This document shows positions 11,601-22,464 of a stretch of 64,000 nt of DNA, piece after piece. Under the pieces are notes generated by a model, which was not told the DNA's origin, did not search any database, and saw only the letters and a list, made by a program, of their open reading frames with translations. The DNA lies in NCBI GenBank assembly GCA_003665825.1, contig QPFY01000013.1, positions 496,001-560,000 of the forward strand, in the 5' to 3' direction. A program made the translations under genes and the position numbers. How positions within the stretch are numbered: position 1 is the first letter of the stretch; each line of letters opens with the position of its first letter. The DNA comes from Microbotryum silenes-acaulis. Lineage: Eukaryota; Basidiomycota; Microbotryomycetes; Microbotryales; Microbotryaceae.

Positions 11601-12257
11601 GCGTGCCCAGAAACTCGCCCACGATGCCGGTCTTGCGCTGACGAAGGTCCTCGATAAACGGATTGTATGCGGTCTGACCACGGGTCGAACCAACGTAACG
11701 TACGTAGATGAATTTGTTCGGATCTTCATGGGCGAAGGCATCGACGAGCCACGACCAGCTCTCCGGGACAGCGATCCCGGCTTGGACCCACGCCTCGACG
11801 AGTAGGGCGAGCTCCTCGACCTGGAGCGCCCAGCTGCGGACGTAGGTGACGTGCTCGTCCTCCCCCGGGTTGAGATCCTCGCTCGTGGATTCCACGAGTA
11901 CCAGGAGCCTGGAGAGCTCCTGGTCGGAGAGGATGTAATGGCGCGTGGTCGCTCTCTCGTACGACGTGAATGCGAAGGACTCGAGAGCGCCCAGGTCGCC
12001 ACCGACCGTCTCGAAGAGGAAGTCAGCGCCGGTGCGCTGACTTCCTCTGGGTCGAACTGCAGGTTCGACTGCACGAGACGGCCTCTCAACCGCGAGATCA
12101 CAAGCGAGTGGACGTCTCCGAGGTGAGACGCGGTGCTGGTGGCTGTGGGGCGGACCAACCCTTGCGGCTCGGGGAGGGGTGATGTGGCGGCAGGGTTTTT
12201 AGAGGCGGCTCCAAACGGCTCGGAGTCGCGACGAGACGCTCGGTCGGGGCCCGACAT
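8673..12257 (-). pseudogene. Second copy of the GIY-YIG-like gene, frameshifted
   Basis: The reverse strand repeats the exon layout of 2,431-6,001: ATG at 12,257, first exon to about 11,574, second exon in the frame ending at 9,998, and the last exon reading to the stop at 8,673. The GIY-YIG-like residues (YVRYVGSTRG, E and N) are all kept. One base is missing at about 12,017-12,046 relative to copy 1, which throws the first exon out of frame after VQSNLQFDPEEVSA. The right frame resumes downstream, with an internal Met at about 11,895. Residues 180-320 of the second exon differ markedly from copy 1 (for example SPFWSGHSRAGH against TAYLQGKCRTGH), while the sequence on either side is almost identical. 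A shortened protein from an internal start remains possible. Confidence 0.7.
12017..12046. repeat. Perfect 30-base palindrome at the frameshift
   Basis: Arms AGGAAGTCAGCGC and GCGCTGACTTCCT flank a CGGT loop. The homologous site in copy 1 (2,622-2,650) is only a quasi-palindrome and is one base longer. The perfect pairing here coincides exactly with the frameshift. Confidence 0.85.
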
Positions 12258-12697
12258 GGTCGAGACCGATGTGGGGACGCAAGTCCGAGGTTCAAAGAGA
12301 TGTATCAGGGAGGGGGGTCACAGAGGGAGGGAGCGGGAAGTGACGCCGCCGGCTGGGCTCGCGGCCGCCGGCGGCACGGCCGAGTCGAAGCGCGAAGTCA
12401 AAAAACTTACCCCTGACCTAGTGAAAAATCCTCACCCCTGACCTCACATACGGCGAGCTTCCGGTTCGCAGAGTCTTCTAGCGGCAAAATAAGGGCTGAT
12501 GACTTGTTGAGCCAAAGTTCACCTCGCCATTCAGTACTAGAATTCCGTCGCCAACGAACGAGGTTGGCGGCCTGGGCACCACAGAGCGGGAGAAGTCTGC
12601 GCCCGGGAGCACTTGGTGAGCAGGCGTTTTGGAACGCCATTTACCCTGAGACACATTTCTACCCAAGCTCGTTGATTTCAACTTTCTGGTTGACTGG

Positions 12698-13000
12698 GAC
12701 CACTACAAAAAGAGCTAAAGGAGGGTAGAAAGCAACGACGACCCGCAGATGGGTGATGAGCAGGCAACTTTGCCTGCCTGCAAAATATATTCTGGCTCAG
12801 GTTTATCTGGGCCGCAGAGGCTTTGTTTTGTAGACTGTTCATCATATTCCCCCAAGCAACGACGACTCGCAGATGGGTGATGAGCAGGCCACTGTGCCTA
12901 CATGAAGAAACGCATCTTCTTGGTTTCGGTTTATTTGGGCTTGAAGATCGCCGCAAGGGAGGCTTGATTTTGGTCAAAGATGTTCATCATACTACCCCCA
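12698..13000 (-). repeat. Outer end of copy 2 with duplicated end module
   Basis: The block that starts AGCAACGACGACCCGCAGATG (12,731) and ends near 12,850 is repeated from 12,853 to about 13,000. Both have GGGTGATGAGCAGGC plus a small hairpin, and both end in TTCATCATA. The inner copy retains the motif ACTACAAAAAGAGCTAAA (12,701-12,718). The left arm has a single version of this region, so the duplication happened in copy 2. Confidence 0.65.
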
Positions 13001-13249
13001 ATTCCTGTACCTCCTGTTTGGCCTACGAAAAACTAGATAGCGGTCGACGATGATAGCCCAAACCGCTCGCGAGGCACTCCCCTTCGCGGAGACAGCGATC
13101 CTATGTACTGAAGTCAACGGCTGAGCTGTAAGATGCACATTTTTTTCTTCTCACATTTACCGTAGGTCACTTCGGTGCGCAGACTCCAGCCCCGGAGCCC
13201 GAGAGCAGCGCGAGTCATGACTACTTTGAACGAGAAAGTGCGATTCTTA

Positions 13250-16200
13250 TTACAAAAGGGTCAACGAGCACGGCCTGTAAACCTCCCCGTCCCGATTGCG
13301 CACGACCACTATGCGGCGACGTCGACCCGAGGTGCTGGGAAAGTCGAGCAAAGCGATCAGTCCCTCGAGGTCATTCTCACGTATCCGTTTTGGACACCAG
13401 ACTAACGTAACATCCCTCTTGACCAGGTCAAGGTACAGAAACAGGGGCGCAACGGCGATGGCGTGGCCTCGCCCTCGAGCGAGCGAGAACCCACCCGAGG
13501 TGATGCGGCCCATCACGTCCTCCTTGCTCGGGATCTCGCACAACTGCACCCAAGAGAACTGTTGAATAAGTGCGGGCAACAAGGCTCCTCTCCAACCGGT
13601 TGACGTACGAGTGCCGCGTCCTCCTCCTCCTCCTCCTCCTCGTCTTCGCCGTCATCACTCTCATCACCACCACCGGAGGCCTGCTTCCGCTCGAGCCCGT
13701 TAGCGACCTTGTCCCGACATTCTTGGTCGAGCGAATAGACGAGCCCCAGTTCTTCCGGCGCTCCTCGGCCGAGAGGGGTGACGCGACACTGCACGAGCGC
13801 TGTTTCGAGCAGCAGCTCCGCCTCGTTGGTCGCACTCGCCGATTCGTACTCTTCGACGAGCCGCTTGACGTATTCGTCGACGAGGGCTGAAGCGCCCGTG
13901 GGCTTGGTCGTCGTCACGCTCGCTGGTTCTTTTCCTTTCCCTTTCACCTGCTTGGTAGTCGTCTTAGTTCTGCCCTCGGTTCGTTCGCGCTCCATCAAGA
14001 CATGCTCGACCCCGCGTGCGATCGCCGCTTCGACCAACCACAGCGACTTTTTCAGGCTCCGCCCCGGACGCGCTCCCGCCGCGAACCCCTGCCCCTTCCA
14101 CCGCCGCTCCACGATCTGTCCCACTTCGGCCCGCCAAGGTGCCTCGGTCCCCAATTTGTCCCAGCTCGGCCGCTTCGCCGGCGGTCGTCGATCCCAATGC
14201 CCCTTGTCCTCGACCTCACGCGCGAGTTCGTACTCGTCGAACGCGCGCGTCCCGACGAAATCCTGCGGCCATGTCGCGAGCCCGGCTTCGAACGACTGCT
14301 GTTGCACCTGTTGCAACCCTCCGACGCGCGATTGAGCGTGGACCAACGAGGTCCAAAACGCCATTCCCCACCCCGCGGGCACAATAAGCGTCCAGCCGTA
14401 CATCGCTTCGGGCGCGTTCGGCGCCGCCGCGAGCGAACGTTGCACCAGGAGCACGGGGATGCGATCGTCTTGCGCTTGTGCAGTCAAGGATGTGCCGGGG
14501 ACGAGCAGCTCGGCGCGTCGTTGGTCGAGGTCGTGCTTGGTGTAGTGCGGCTTCCTCAACGCCGCCCTCACCCTGGGTGACCAAAAGTCGTGGACATGAG
14601 CGAGTTCCGTCCCCGGCTGCAGCAGCGTCGTGGCTTTCGCATTCTTTGGTTTGGAAGGGTTGGTGGACGCCTTGGCCAACTTGGGGGGGAAGCTGAAAGC
14701 CCGTGGTGGGGAAGGGGATCGTCAATCAGCTTACCTCCTCGCGGCGGCTCATCCGCGGGCCACTGTCGCTCACCTCAACCTCGGGTCGTAGACGCTCAAC
14801 CCCAACACCATCGACGTCGGCACCCCCGCCGGTCCGGCCTTGTCATCAAGCCGCTTCCAAGCGTCGAGCTTGCTGTGCGCATTCGCGAGCGTCGGCTTTA
14901 GGCACGCTTTGATGATCTCGGTCGAGCGCTGACCTGTCAGTTCGAACGTCAACAGCTCTTGCTCGAGCGGTCTCGCGGCGATGCCCGATAGCGTGACCGG
15001 GTCCTGCTCGAGGTGCGTATGAATGACGTCCAGGACAGCCTTGTTCAAAGTGGGGTGGAGTCGTACGAGCAATCGTCGCAACGGCGGGCCCGGACTCGGC
15101 GCCTTCGAGGTGCTGGCGCTGGAAGAAGCCATCGCGGTCGCCTCCGGAGGAGCCACATCCCAGATGAAGCACGCAGGTCCGATCAAGACCGGTGGTGGGG
15201 CCAGCGAGTCTGGATGAGGTCGCGGGGGGTAGACGTTGGCACGGCATTCGCGAATTCCAGAGGTGAACCTGCAAGAGACCCCAGACTGACGAGTCAACAA
15301 CGGCCGGCAGGGGGGCTTCACACGGCAAAAGCCCGTCCGTGCGCTCTCACCGTTTCGAAGCCGGACCCGCCGTGGTCAAGGGGCACAGCAACCTCACGAG
15401 GTGCTCGAGTTGATCCTGCGGCCCCGTGAGTTCGAAGTACTGCAGGTAGCTGGCGTCGTGGACGAGCGCGCCGTGGACACTGGCGCGGTACGACGGTCGG
15501 AAAGCTTTTTCCGTCGGTCGAATCGCCTGTCGATTAGGTGTCTGATGAGCGCTGACCGTACATCACGTACTTTAAAGAAACTCCTCTCACCAATCTATGG
15601 CCCCATCGTGTCGTCATGTGGGTCCTCTTGGCGTGCCAGACATGGGTCTCGAGCCACAACTTGCCGCGCTGACGCTTGAGCAATGCGGCAGCCTTGGACC
15701 GCCCTCGCAGTCGCCGCCTCGGACCAAGCATCTTGCGTGTCACTTTTTTCGGTTTGGCCGCATCCTTGGGGACCTGTGATTTGGAGTGGCCTTTTGGTCA
15801 GCTCCTGGGAGACGTGCCCAGCATCAGGTCGTCGCTGGTAAGGAGTCCGTACCTCGGCCAGCGCGCGCTTCCTCAGTCGGGTCGGTAGTCGACAAATGTT
15901 GTGACTGGCCGCCCGTCGTCTCAGGTGTCGAGGTAGTGACTGGAATGCTCGTTGCGTATTTGCTTCCCTGTGCGATGCCAGGCGTCCGAGTCAGTCTAGT
16001 TCAAGAGCGACCACTCGGACGAAGAAAACTTGTCCGCGAGTGGACCGACTTTGCCGACTTGATGGCCCTTCGCATGGCTTCAATCTCGAATGAGCGGGCC
16101 TAGAGTAGAACAGAACTTGCAAGTCAGCAAGGAGAACCCTTCGCGGAGGATTTGGGCGAGTAGGCGGTGGCTGACCTGGGCGAACTTGTCGACGTCGATC

Positions 16201-16495
16201 GTAGGAGGGAGCTGATCATTGCCTGAGTGTACGGTCTAGTATTAGCGACGGTGCTTGCAACGTGAGCAAGTCTCCCCGACTGACCGCGTGCTGCTGATCC
16301 GCCTGCTCTGGGTGCTGCCGTCGTTCGTGGTGGTCGAACAGTAGTAGCAGCAGCAACAGACGCCCCCGAGCGTGAAGTGACAGTGGGTGCTCGCTGTACA
16401 TTGATGGTGCGCTGCTGCTGCAGACGTTGTCGCTTGTAGTCACGCCTGGGGGCTACCGAGTCCGAAGAAGCATCGTTGGGTCGCTTGGGTGCCAT
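13250..16495 (-). CDS. POP1: POP1, RNase P / RNase MRP protein subunit
   Basis: Spliced gene on the minus strand from ATG at 16,495 to a stop at 13,250. The landmarks of Pop1 occur in order. Near 16,210-16,180 is LPPTIDVDKFAQ, then ARSFEIEAMRRAIKSA (16,099 down). QSLPRHLRRRAASHN follows near 15,930, and THVWHAKRTHM-RWGHRL near 15,640. The POPLD domain sits at about 14,430-14,250 with YGWTLIVPAGWGMAFWTSL. The C-terminus, GRITSGGFSLARGRG...DGEVYRPCSL, is near 13,530-13,250. Clear introns include 16,223-16,284, 16,100-16,175 and 13,559-13,608 (GTACGT...CAACAG). Pop1 is the largest protein of the ribonucleoproteins that mature pre-tRNA and process rRNA, acting in the nucleolus. An acidic Glu/Asp run precedes the last exon. 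The stop lies only about 180 bases from the outer edge of the transposon block. Confidence 0.9.
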
Positions 16496-16736
16496 GCCGG
16501 CGACATGGAAGCGCCAGGGGGCAGTCGGACGGTCACGTAGACAATGAGGAGCAGCTTGCGAGAGGAAGAAGTGAGGAAGACTCTGGAAGACTGAGGAAGA
16601 GAGCGAGCGGCGAGGAGCGACCCAACTGGCGATTCGCCTCTGGTGCTATTCTGGTGCTTGAGCTACTCTTACTCTTGAGCTCATAGCCTCTCTTGCACAC
16701 ACCGGCGACGGGTCAGGGTCACAGCGCTCGTCCAGC

Positions 16737-17774
16737 ATGGCAACACGGCGTCTTTCTTGCCGACTTTCCCTCTTGGCCTGCTCGACGCTGCACCACCAGC
16801 CAACACCAGCACAAACCCCAGCGCTCGCTTTCGCGCTCGCCCACGCCGTACGCTGCTATGCGACCCAACCGCAACAGACCGTCATCCTTCCGGACGACCC
16901 AACAGCCTCCACGCCATCCTCTACAGCGGACCTCACCACTCCAGCCCCAACATCCCCCCTGGCCAACTCGAGCTCGACCAATCGACTGACCCCGCTCGCA
17001 CCTGAACCCGTACCAAAGATCGAACCTTCCCCACTCTTGACCAGAGTACAGCGACCCATTGGTGCTTTCAGAGGAGGGTCAGTTTAGTGCAGAGTACAAT
17101 CGTCCTCGCTACAGGCGAAACTGACCCCACCTCGCACTCCCCGCACAGCCTGATCGGATTTTTGCTCGGGATGACGACCGTCGGCATTTGGGGCTACACC
17201 CACCTCTTGCAAGACTACATGACCGCTTCGAAAGCGTTGCTCGACTCCGTGCAAGAGTTGCACGTCTCGACAGAAAAAGTACGCTTTCACTTATTCTAAG
17301 AGACCGACAGAACCCGCAACCGGAAAACCTGACGTCCAACGCACCCCCCCCCCCCCCCCCCCCCCCACACGTCCGTCCACAGATGACGAGCCACATCGAA
17401 CGGATCGAAGCGGTCGAGAAAACCGTCAACGAATTGAGCAAATCGTCCAGTACGAACGACCAAATCGATACACTCAGGAAGGAGTATCGCAAATTGCTCG
17501 TAAGTAGATCATCTACTGGCTTTTGGCCACTGGCTCGGAGAAACTGATCGCTGGCTGTCTCGGTGATCAATGATCACAGGAAGCCGAACATTTGGAGGTG
17601 CTCGCGCTCAAATCACACGTTTGGGGAATGCAAGTTTGGCTCCAGCTCATTCACGAAATGCTCCGGGGCCACGAGCTGATCAGCCCGATCCTTGCCCGAC
17701 GCTTGCCCACAGAGAACAAGATTTGCAAGCCCTGTCAAGAAGCGCCGCAACGACCGTTCGAATTTAGAAGATAG
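16737..17774 (+). CDS. Uncharacterised mitochondrial membrane protein (260 aa)
   Basis: Exons join(16737..17077, 17149..17278, 17383..17499, 17580..17774) keep frame and give 260 residues. The N-terminus (MATRRLSCRLSLLACST) is basic and Ser-rich with no acid, like a mitochondrial presequence. After a Pro/Thr-rich linker comes a single hydrophobic segment, LIGFLLGMTTVGIWGYTHLL at about 115-134. A long amphipathic region follows (ERIEAVEKTVNELSKSS, then TLRKEYRKLL) that looks like a coiled coil. The last exon ends in a CKPCQ motif. I believe similar proteins exist across fungi but do not know a function. The gene is divergent from POP1 with about 240 bases between starts. The second intron holds a 23-base run of C. 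Confidence 0.65.
17344..17366. repeat. Poly-C tract, 23 bases
   Basis: An uninterrupted run of C lies in the second intron of the mitochondrial-protein gene, close to the acceptor, where it serves as an extreme pyrimidine tract. Its true length may be uncertain because homopolymers are error-prone in sequencing. Confidence 0.8.
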
Positions 17775-18050
17775 AAAATGTACACCCTCTTTATAGAATA
17801 TAGAACACCGCCCAAAATACGCCAGCTGCACGCACTTGGCCAAGAGCGTGCGTGTGTTGCCGTGCTGCATCATCAGGCGAGCGAAGCCGTTCTCCAGATA
17901 GTCCGCCGTCACGACGTCTGGTCGTTTCAAGTGTTCTCTTTTTCTTCTCAACCAAAACGGACAAGAAGAATGCGGGGGGAAAGTTGTATCGGTACAAATC
18001 AGAAATATGGGGGATCCACAAAGGAGAGAGAAGAGAATGCGTTCGGTGGT

Positions 18051-20035
18051 CTATACGTTGACAACTTGGCCGTTGTTGAGCATGATCGGAACCTTGGCCT
18101 TGACCGCCTCGTCCTCGCTTTGGGCGTAATCAAGTCTTGTTGCCTGTAGTCACGAAGAAACCCCATGCAAACGATGAGCAGACGCAATCTCATGTCGTGG
18201 GACCTGTTTACGAGTCCAGACTGACCGGGGTAAACGGTACGACGTGGAAGAGCGCGCTGACACTCTCACCGAAGTGGGACCTCCTCACCGCCTCGGCCAG
18301 GACGTGACTGACGTCGATCTCACGCAACCTCGCACACCCTTCGCGGTGCGCCCGTTGCGGGATCGAGTTGGTCACGATCAGCTTCTCGATCTGGCTCTCC
18401 CCGAGCACCTTCAACGCCGGACCGGACAGGATTCCGTGCGTGACCAACGCGAGCACGGTCTTGGCCCCACCCGAGAGCAAATGCTGGGCCGCGAGCGCGA
18501 GCGTACCGCACGTGTCGGCCATGTCGTCGATTAGGATCGCGGTCTTACCCTCGACGTTGCCGACGAGCACCATGCGCGCGATCTCGTTCGCCTTTTTGCG
18601 CTCCTTGTGGAACAGCGCAAAGTCGAGGTCGAGCGCGGCGGCCATGGACGACGCACGCTTGGCGCCACCCGCGTCGGGGGAGACGATCACGGCGTTGCGA
18701 ATCTCTTGGCCCATTGTCTCGCGGAGGTATTGCAACATCGTCGGTTCGGCGTAGAGCTGCGAAAGTGGGGAGCATTGGGGGAAGGGGTGGGCAGAGTTCA
18801 GTGCAGGATTGGCGGGGGACGGCTGTTTCATTCTTCGCCGAGGTCTCGACTGGCAAGCGCTCACACTGCACAGGGGAACAGGAGGGCGGAGTGTCAGTCA
18901 CTCGAGTATAGCCTTGATCCATTGTGAGATCGTCGGACCGTACTCACTTGTCGACGGGAATGTCAAAGAAGCCCTGGATCTGACTGGCGTGCAGGTCCAT
19001 CGTCTGCTCGAGCAAGTGCCGAGGGGACCACGGTATCGCAGAACGAGTCGTCAGGATGTTTTGTCAGACGAAAGAAGGTGACATCACCACTCACGATGAC
19101 GTGATCGATACCGGCTCCGCGCACGAGCATGTTGGCGACGAGCTTGGCCGTGATCGGAGCGCGGGACTTGTCCTTTTTGTCCTGGCGAGCGTAAGGGAAG
19201 TGAGGACTGTCTGGGCGGAAAGCGAACACCAGAAAAGGGACACGAAGCAATGATGAGCATCTAATATATGCGACGATCGGGGACTCGGACAGGGGATTTC
19301 CGTGACCACGTGGTGTATCCCCTAGCCACGACGAACGAGAGCCGAATCTCTCCGAAGCGGGGGGTTTAGCGGGTCAAACTCACACAACGGCGGTGATCCT
19401 TCGCGCCGAGGCTATCCGAAGGGTGTGGGCCATGATGCAGAGCCTGTCAGAGTACCAAAAAAAAAACGTTAAGTTCGAACTCATCGTGGTTTCGGAAGAT
19501 GTCCGCGTGACCCAGGGGGGAAGACGGCGAAGACGACGACGACGACGACGATGACTGCGAACGAGGGTGGGGGACTGACTCCATCAAGGCGCCATTGGTG
19601 CCGGTCTCATCGGAGGAAGCGGTGGCGACGATGTAGACGTCGGCTTCACGAACGGACTCGTGGAAGGTGACGCTGCGTCACGAAGCGCAATGTCGACGGT
19701 TCACGAGAGACCATCACGTGCAAAGGCGCGGCGGGTGCGAGACAGGGAGGAGTGCCCAAGTCAGCGATCAATACAAAACGAACGTGGTCCGAGTTTGGCG
19801 CGAGATGAGCTCTCACTTACGAAAGCTCTCCCGAGGGCAAGGTGACGATGCTCGAGTTGCCGAGCGGCAGTCCAAGGCGACGGCAGATGAGTTGCGCCAG
19901 TTCCGGGTGCGACGTACCTGTGCGACGTCCGTTCGCGGCGGTCAGGGTCAGTAGCGCGTTCCTCCTTCTCCGGAGCAAGGTGAGGGGTTAGCACTTGCCC
20001 GAAAAGATCTTGAGCGCACTGTTGGAGCTGGCCAT
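18051..20035 (-). CDS. PRS: Ribose-phosphate pyrophosphokinase
   Basis: The enzyme makes PRPP from ribose-5-phosphate and ATP for nucleotide, His and Trp synthesis, in the cytosol. Reading from ATG at 20,035: [13 protein letters not shown], a GC-AG intron (donor GCAAGT), then [38 protein letters not shown], the [16 protein letters not shown] block (ATP/ribose site), [19 protein letters not shown] and the PRPP-binding loop [16 protein letters not shown]. The last exon begins after an intron with donor GTCAGT at about 18,222 and adds [13 protein letters not shown], ending [12 protein letters not shown] at 18,051. Without that intron the frame would stop at 18,208, so both ends are conceivable. 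Which of the several fungal PRS paralogues this is cannot be told here. It converges on the mitochondrial-protein gene 276 bases away. Confidence 0.92.
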
Positions 20036-22464
20036 GGCTGTGGGGCGTTGGTGGGGGGCCGAGTGGATGAGAGATGAGAGATGAGAGATGAGATAAGAGG
20101 GGGCCGTCCCGGGTCTATGAGCGCGACGACCCTCAGCGAGTGAATCGATCCGTCGAGGGTCACCAGCCTGAGGGTCAAGCTCGGGCCGACCATTGAACAC
20201 CTTCGGAGCAGGCTGAAAACAACTCTGAGCCCCTCCAAACTCGTATAGAACCCTGAGCACACGTATGCACACCCATGCACCGCCATGCACTGGTCTGACG
20301 AACCGTTTGAACCGCCGTGGACCGGCGCTGCACAATTCCACTCCGATTCATAGCGCATGCCCCACCGTGCATGACGGTTTACATCCAGGAACTTCAATGA
20401 GATGACCATTGAAACCCAGACGCGCAGTTATGCCTGGCCATGCACAAAATGATGTACTCGAAATCCGAGCTACTATTTTGTGGCAGCCCACGACCGACTG
20501 TCATTCTACTAGACCAAGCAGCCGGATCACTTCTGAAGCTGAAGGTGTCTAGATTCCATTCATTGGAGTCCCCAGGGATTGATCTTCATTCTTTCTTCCG
20601 TTTACTAGCGTTTACTCGCCGCGTCGAAGCTCTCTCAAGTCACAGTGAGCCCCGCACCACAATTCAGATCCTTGTCGGAGTTCGCAAATCAAGGTGGAAA
20701 CGAGGTCGTCCCAGCTCGAACGAAGGTGGTTGAGCAACAAGCACTGTACCGATAACGGTAATCTCGACTCTAGGGTGACCCTCGGAGCTCGATGTGCTTG
20801 CTGAGAATTGAACGAGCTTTATCAACAACGTATTCGTTCTTGCCGAGAGGTGATCGTTGATCTCGATGTGGGGTGCACGGTCCCCTGTCCGCGATTTCGC
20901 TTCAGATCCTCGGCGCGCTCGGCCGCGCTCGGCTCGGCGCTCGGCAGAGGTGGAGAAGGGGGGCTTGACGTTATGCTGTGGCATCATATCGTCCATGAGA
21001 TGACCCACTTTGCCAGGTGCGCCCCTCCGCACCCAAGCCAGCAACCTCCTCGAGCTCGTCGCCTCTTTTTATCTCCTCCCTTCGCGTCGTCGACGCGCTC
21101 TACACTTTGCCGCACCACCTCATCTTGCCGACATCGCGCCCTTTTCAAGACGATACGAAACACTGGCTTTTTTAGTGTGGTAGATGATGTTTTTCAATCC
21201 TTCCCATCGTCCAAAGTGTGAGTTACCACCTAGCGTGCGGGTTCGTGTCGCAAACGGTGATGCTGAGTCCTCGATCCCGTGCACCTTCGACCCGTCTTGT
21301 ATCGTGTTCTCCCATCTCACCTTCCATCTGTCATCCCCGGCCTCCATCATCTTACCCCATCCCACCTTTCACCTCTCACTGCAATGTTGAACAGCGCCCA
21401 CGGCACTTGAAGTTCCTGACCGCTTCCAATCTGATCGTACGTCATGAAACTTTGCTTCAGCCCTTGATCGATCGATCGATCGTGCTCGCGGGCCCTTGAT
21501 GACAAGCGAGGTAGTCTCAACAAGCGGCTGACAACTCGATCCTTGTATTCACTCTCCACACTAGCCTCCACCGTTTCGTCATCTCGGCGCAACGTTCGAG
21601 GTCGATTTCACCTTCGGATTGAAGAACGCCCACGATACCGTCATCACAAACGAGTGCGCATGCAGCCTAATTCTGTTGCACGAGGTAGCATAGTTCAGTT
21701 TCCGCATCAACCCCCAGCTACACATGGTTTACAGGTCATCTCCCAGAGGCAGTCGACACTTTTTATTTTTTGTTTTGCTTTTCTGTTGTTTCAGATTGGT
21801 CCCTATAGGCTCGAGCTCTGTAGCGGCGCTCGCGGCAGCCGACTCGTCCATGATCAGACAGTGCCTGGTCAGATCTGACATACATCATTGAGCGTCCCTC
21901 GTTCACGCTTTTCTCGTTTCCATAGTGTTTCCTTTGTTTTTTGTATTTTCGGGTGCACCTATCGCAATGCGCATGCACAGTGCCACGGGTTGAAATACTA
22001 AGCGCGGAGGGAATAAGCGCTCCAGTCAAAACTTCCGGACGTCCCGGAATAAGCGCTCCAGTCGAAACTCCGTTGATCAACTTGAGACACGACATGCCGA
22101 GACATGCCCTGACATGCCGACAGTTTCTTGACAGTGTTCGCCAGAGACTCGCACCGCGCATCACAGCTCGCTTATAGCCTTTTCCTTTCGGTTCAATTTC
22201 CGACGTCGCTCTTGTTACCATCATCACCGTCACCCCCAAGCAGCAAATAAACTTGTTGGGAGCGCGGTGCTCGACGAGTCGCTGCTCCAGCAAATTCGCC
22301 TCGGCCCTCGCTCCACTTGGACTTCGAGTCTCGACGCCCATCTTCCGCACCGCAGCGAGCGTAGCGGTGGGTACCTACGGGGCGTCCCCTCTCCATCCAA
22401 CCCCACCCTCGGCCGCTACGCTCGAGTTGCATCGCTTTGCTCCTGGACTGAGCTTGGGGCCAAC
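20036..22464. other. Intergenic region, no gene seen
   Basis: About 2.4 kb between two divergent genes (PRS and the bZIP factor). It contains a run of GATGAGA units (20,066-20,095), an A/C-rich stretch with ATGCAC motifs (20,255-20,290) and a GATC run (21,468-21,481). Open frames are short and lack recognisable domains. It presumably includes the promoters and 5' leaders of both neighbours; the last few hundred bases before 22,465 are pyrimidine- and ACCC-rich, like a leader. Confidence 0.5.

Larger units (their letters stand above)
8379..13068 (-). mobile_element. Right arm: GIY-YIG element, copy 2
   Basis: This is the inverted partner of the left arm and the more complete copy, because it has end modules on both sides: 8,379-8,470 facing inward on + and 12,698-12,785 facing inward on -. 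Within it lies one gene (8,673-12,257, minus) damaged by a one-base deletion. The outer 300 bases contain a tandem duplication of the end module. I found no clean target-site duplication at either candidate boundary, so the exact ends are uncertain. The homology with the left arm extends to about 13,068. Confidence 0.65.

Noticed and set aside
8379..12785. Target-site duplication flanking copy 2
   Set aside because: Several boundary choices were tried around the hairpins and the TTTAGCTC motifs; none gave matching flanks of more than two bases.
18208..18220. Stop of the PRS gene at 18,208 (ending PFTPVSLDS)
   Set aside because: A good GTCAGT donor precedes it and the downstream exon continues in frame with a sensible tail, so 18,051 is preferred; the shorter end is kept only as an alternative.
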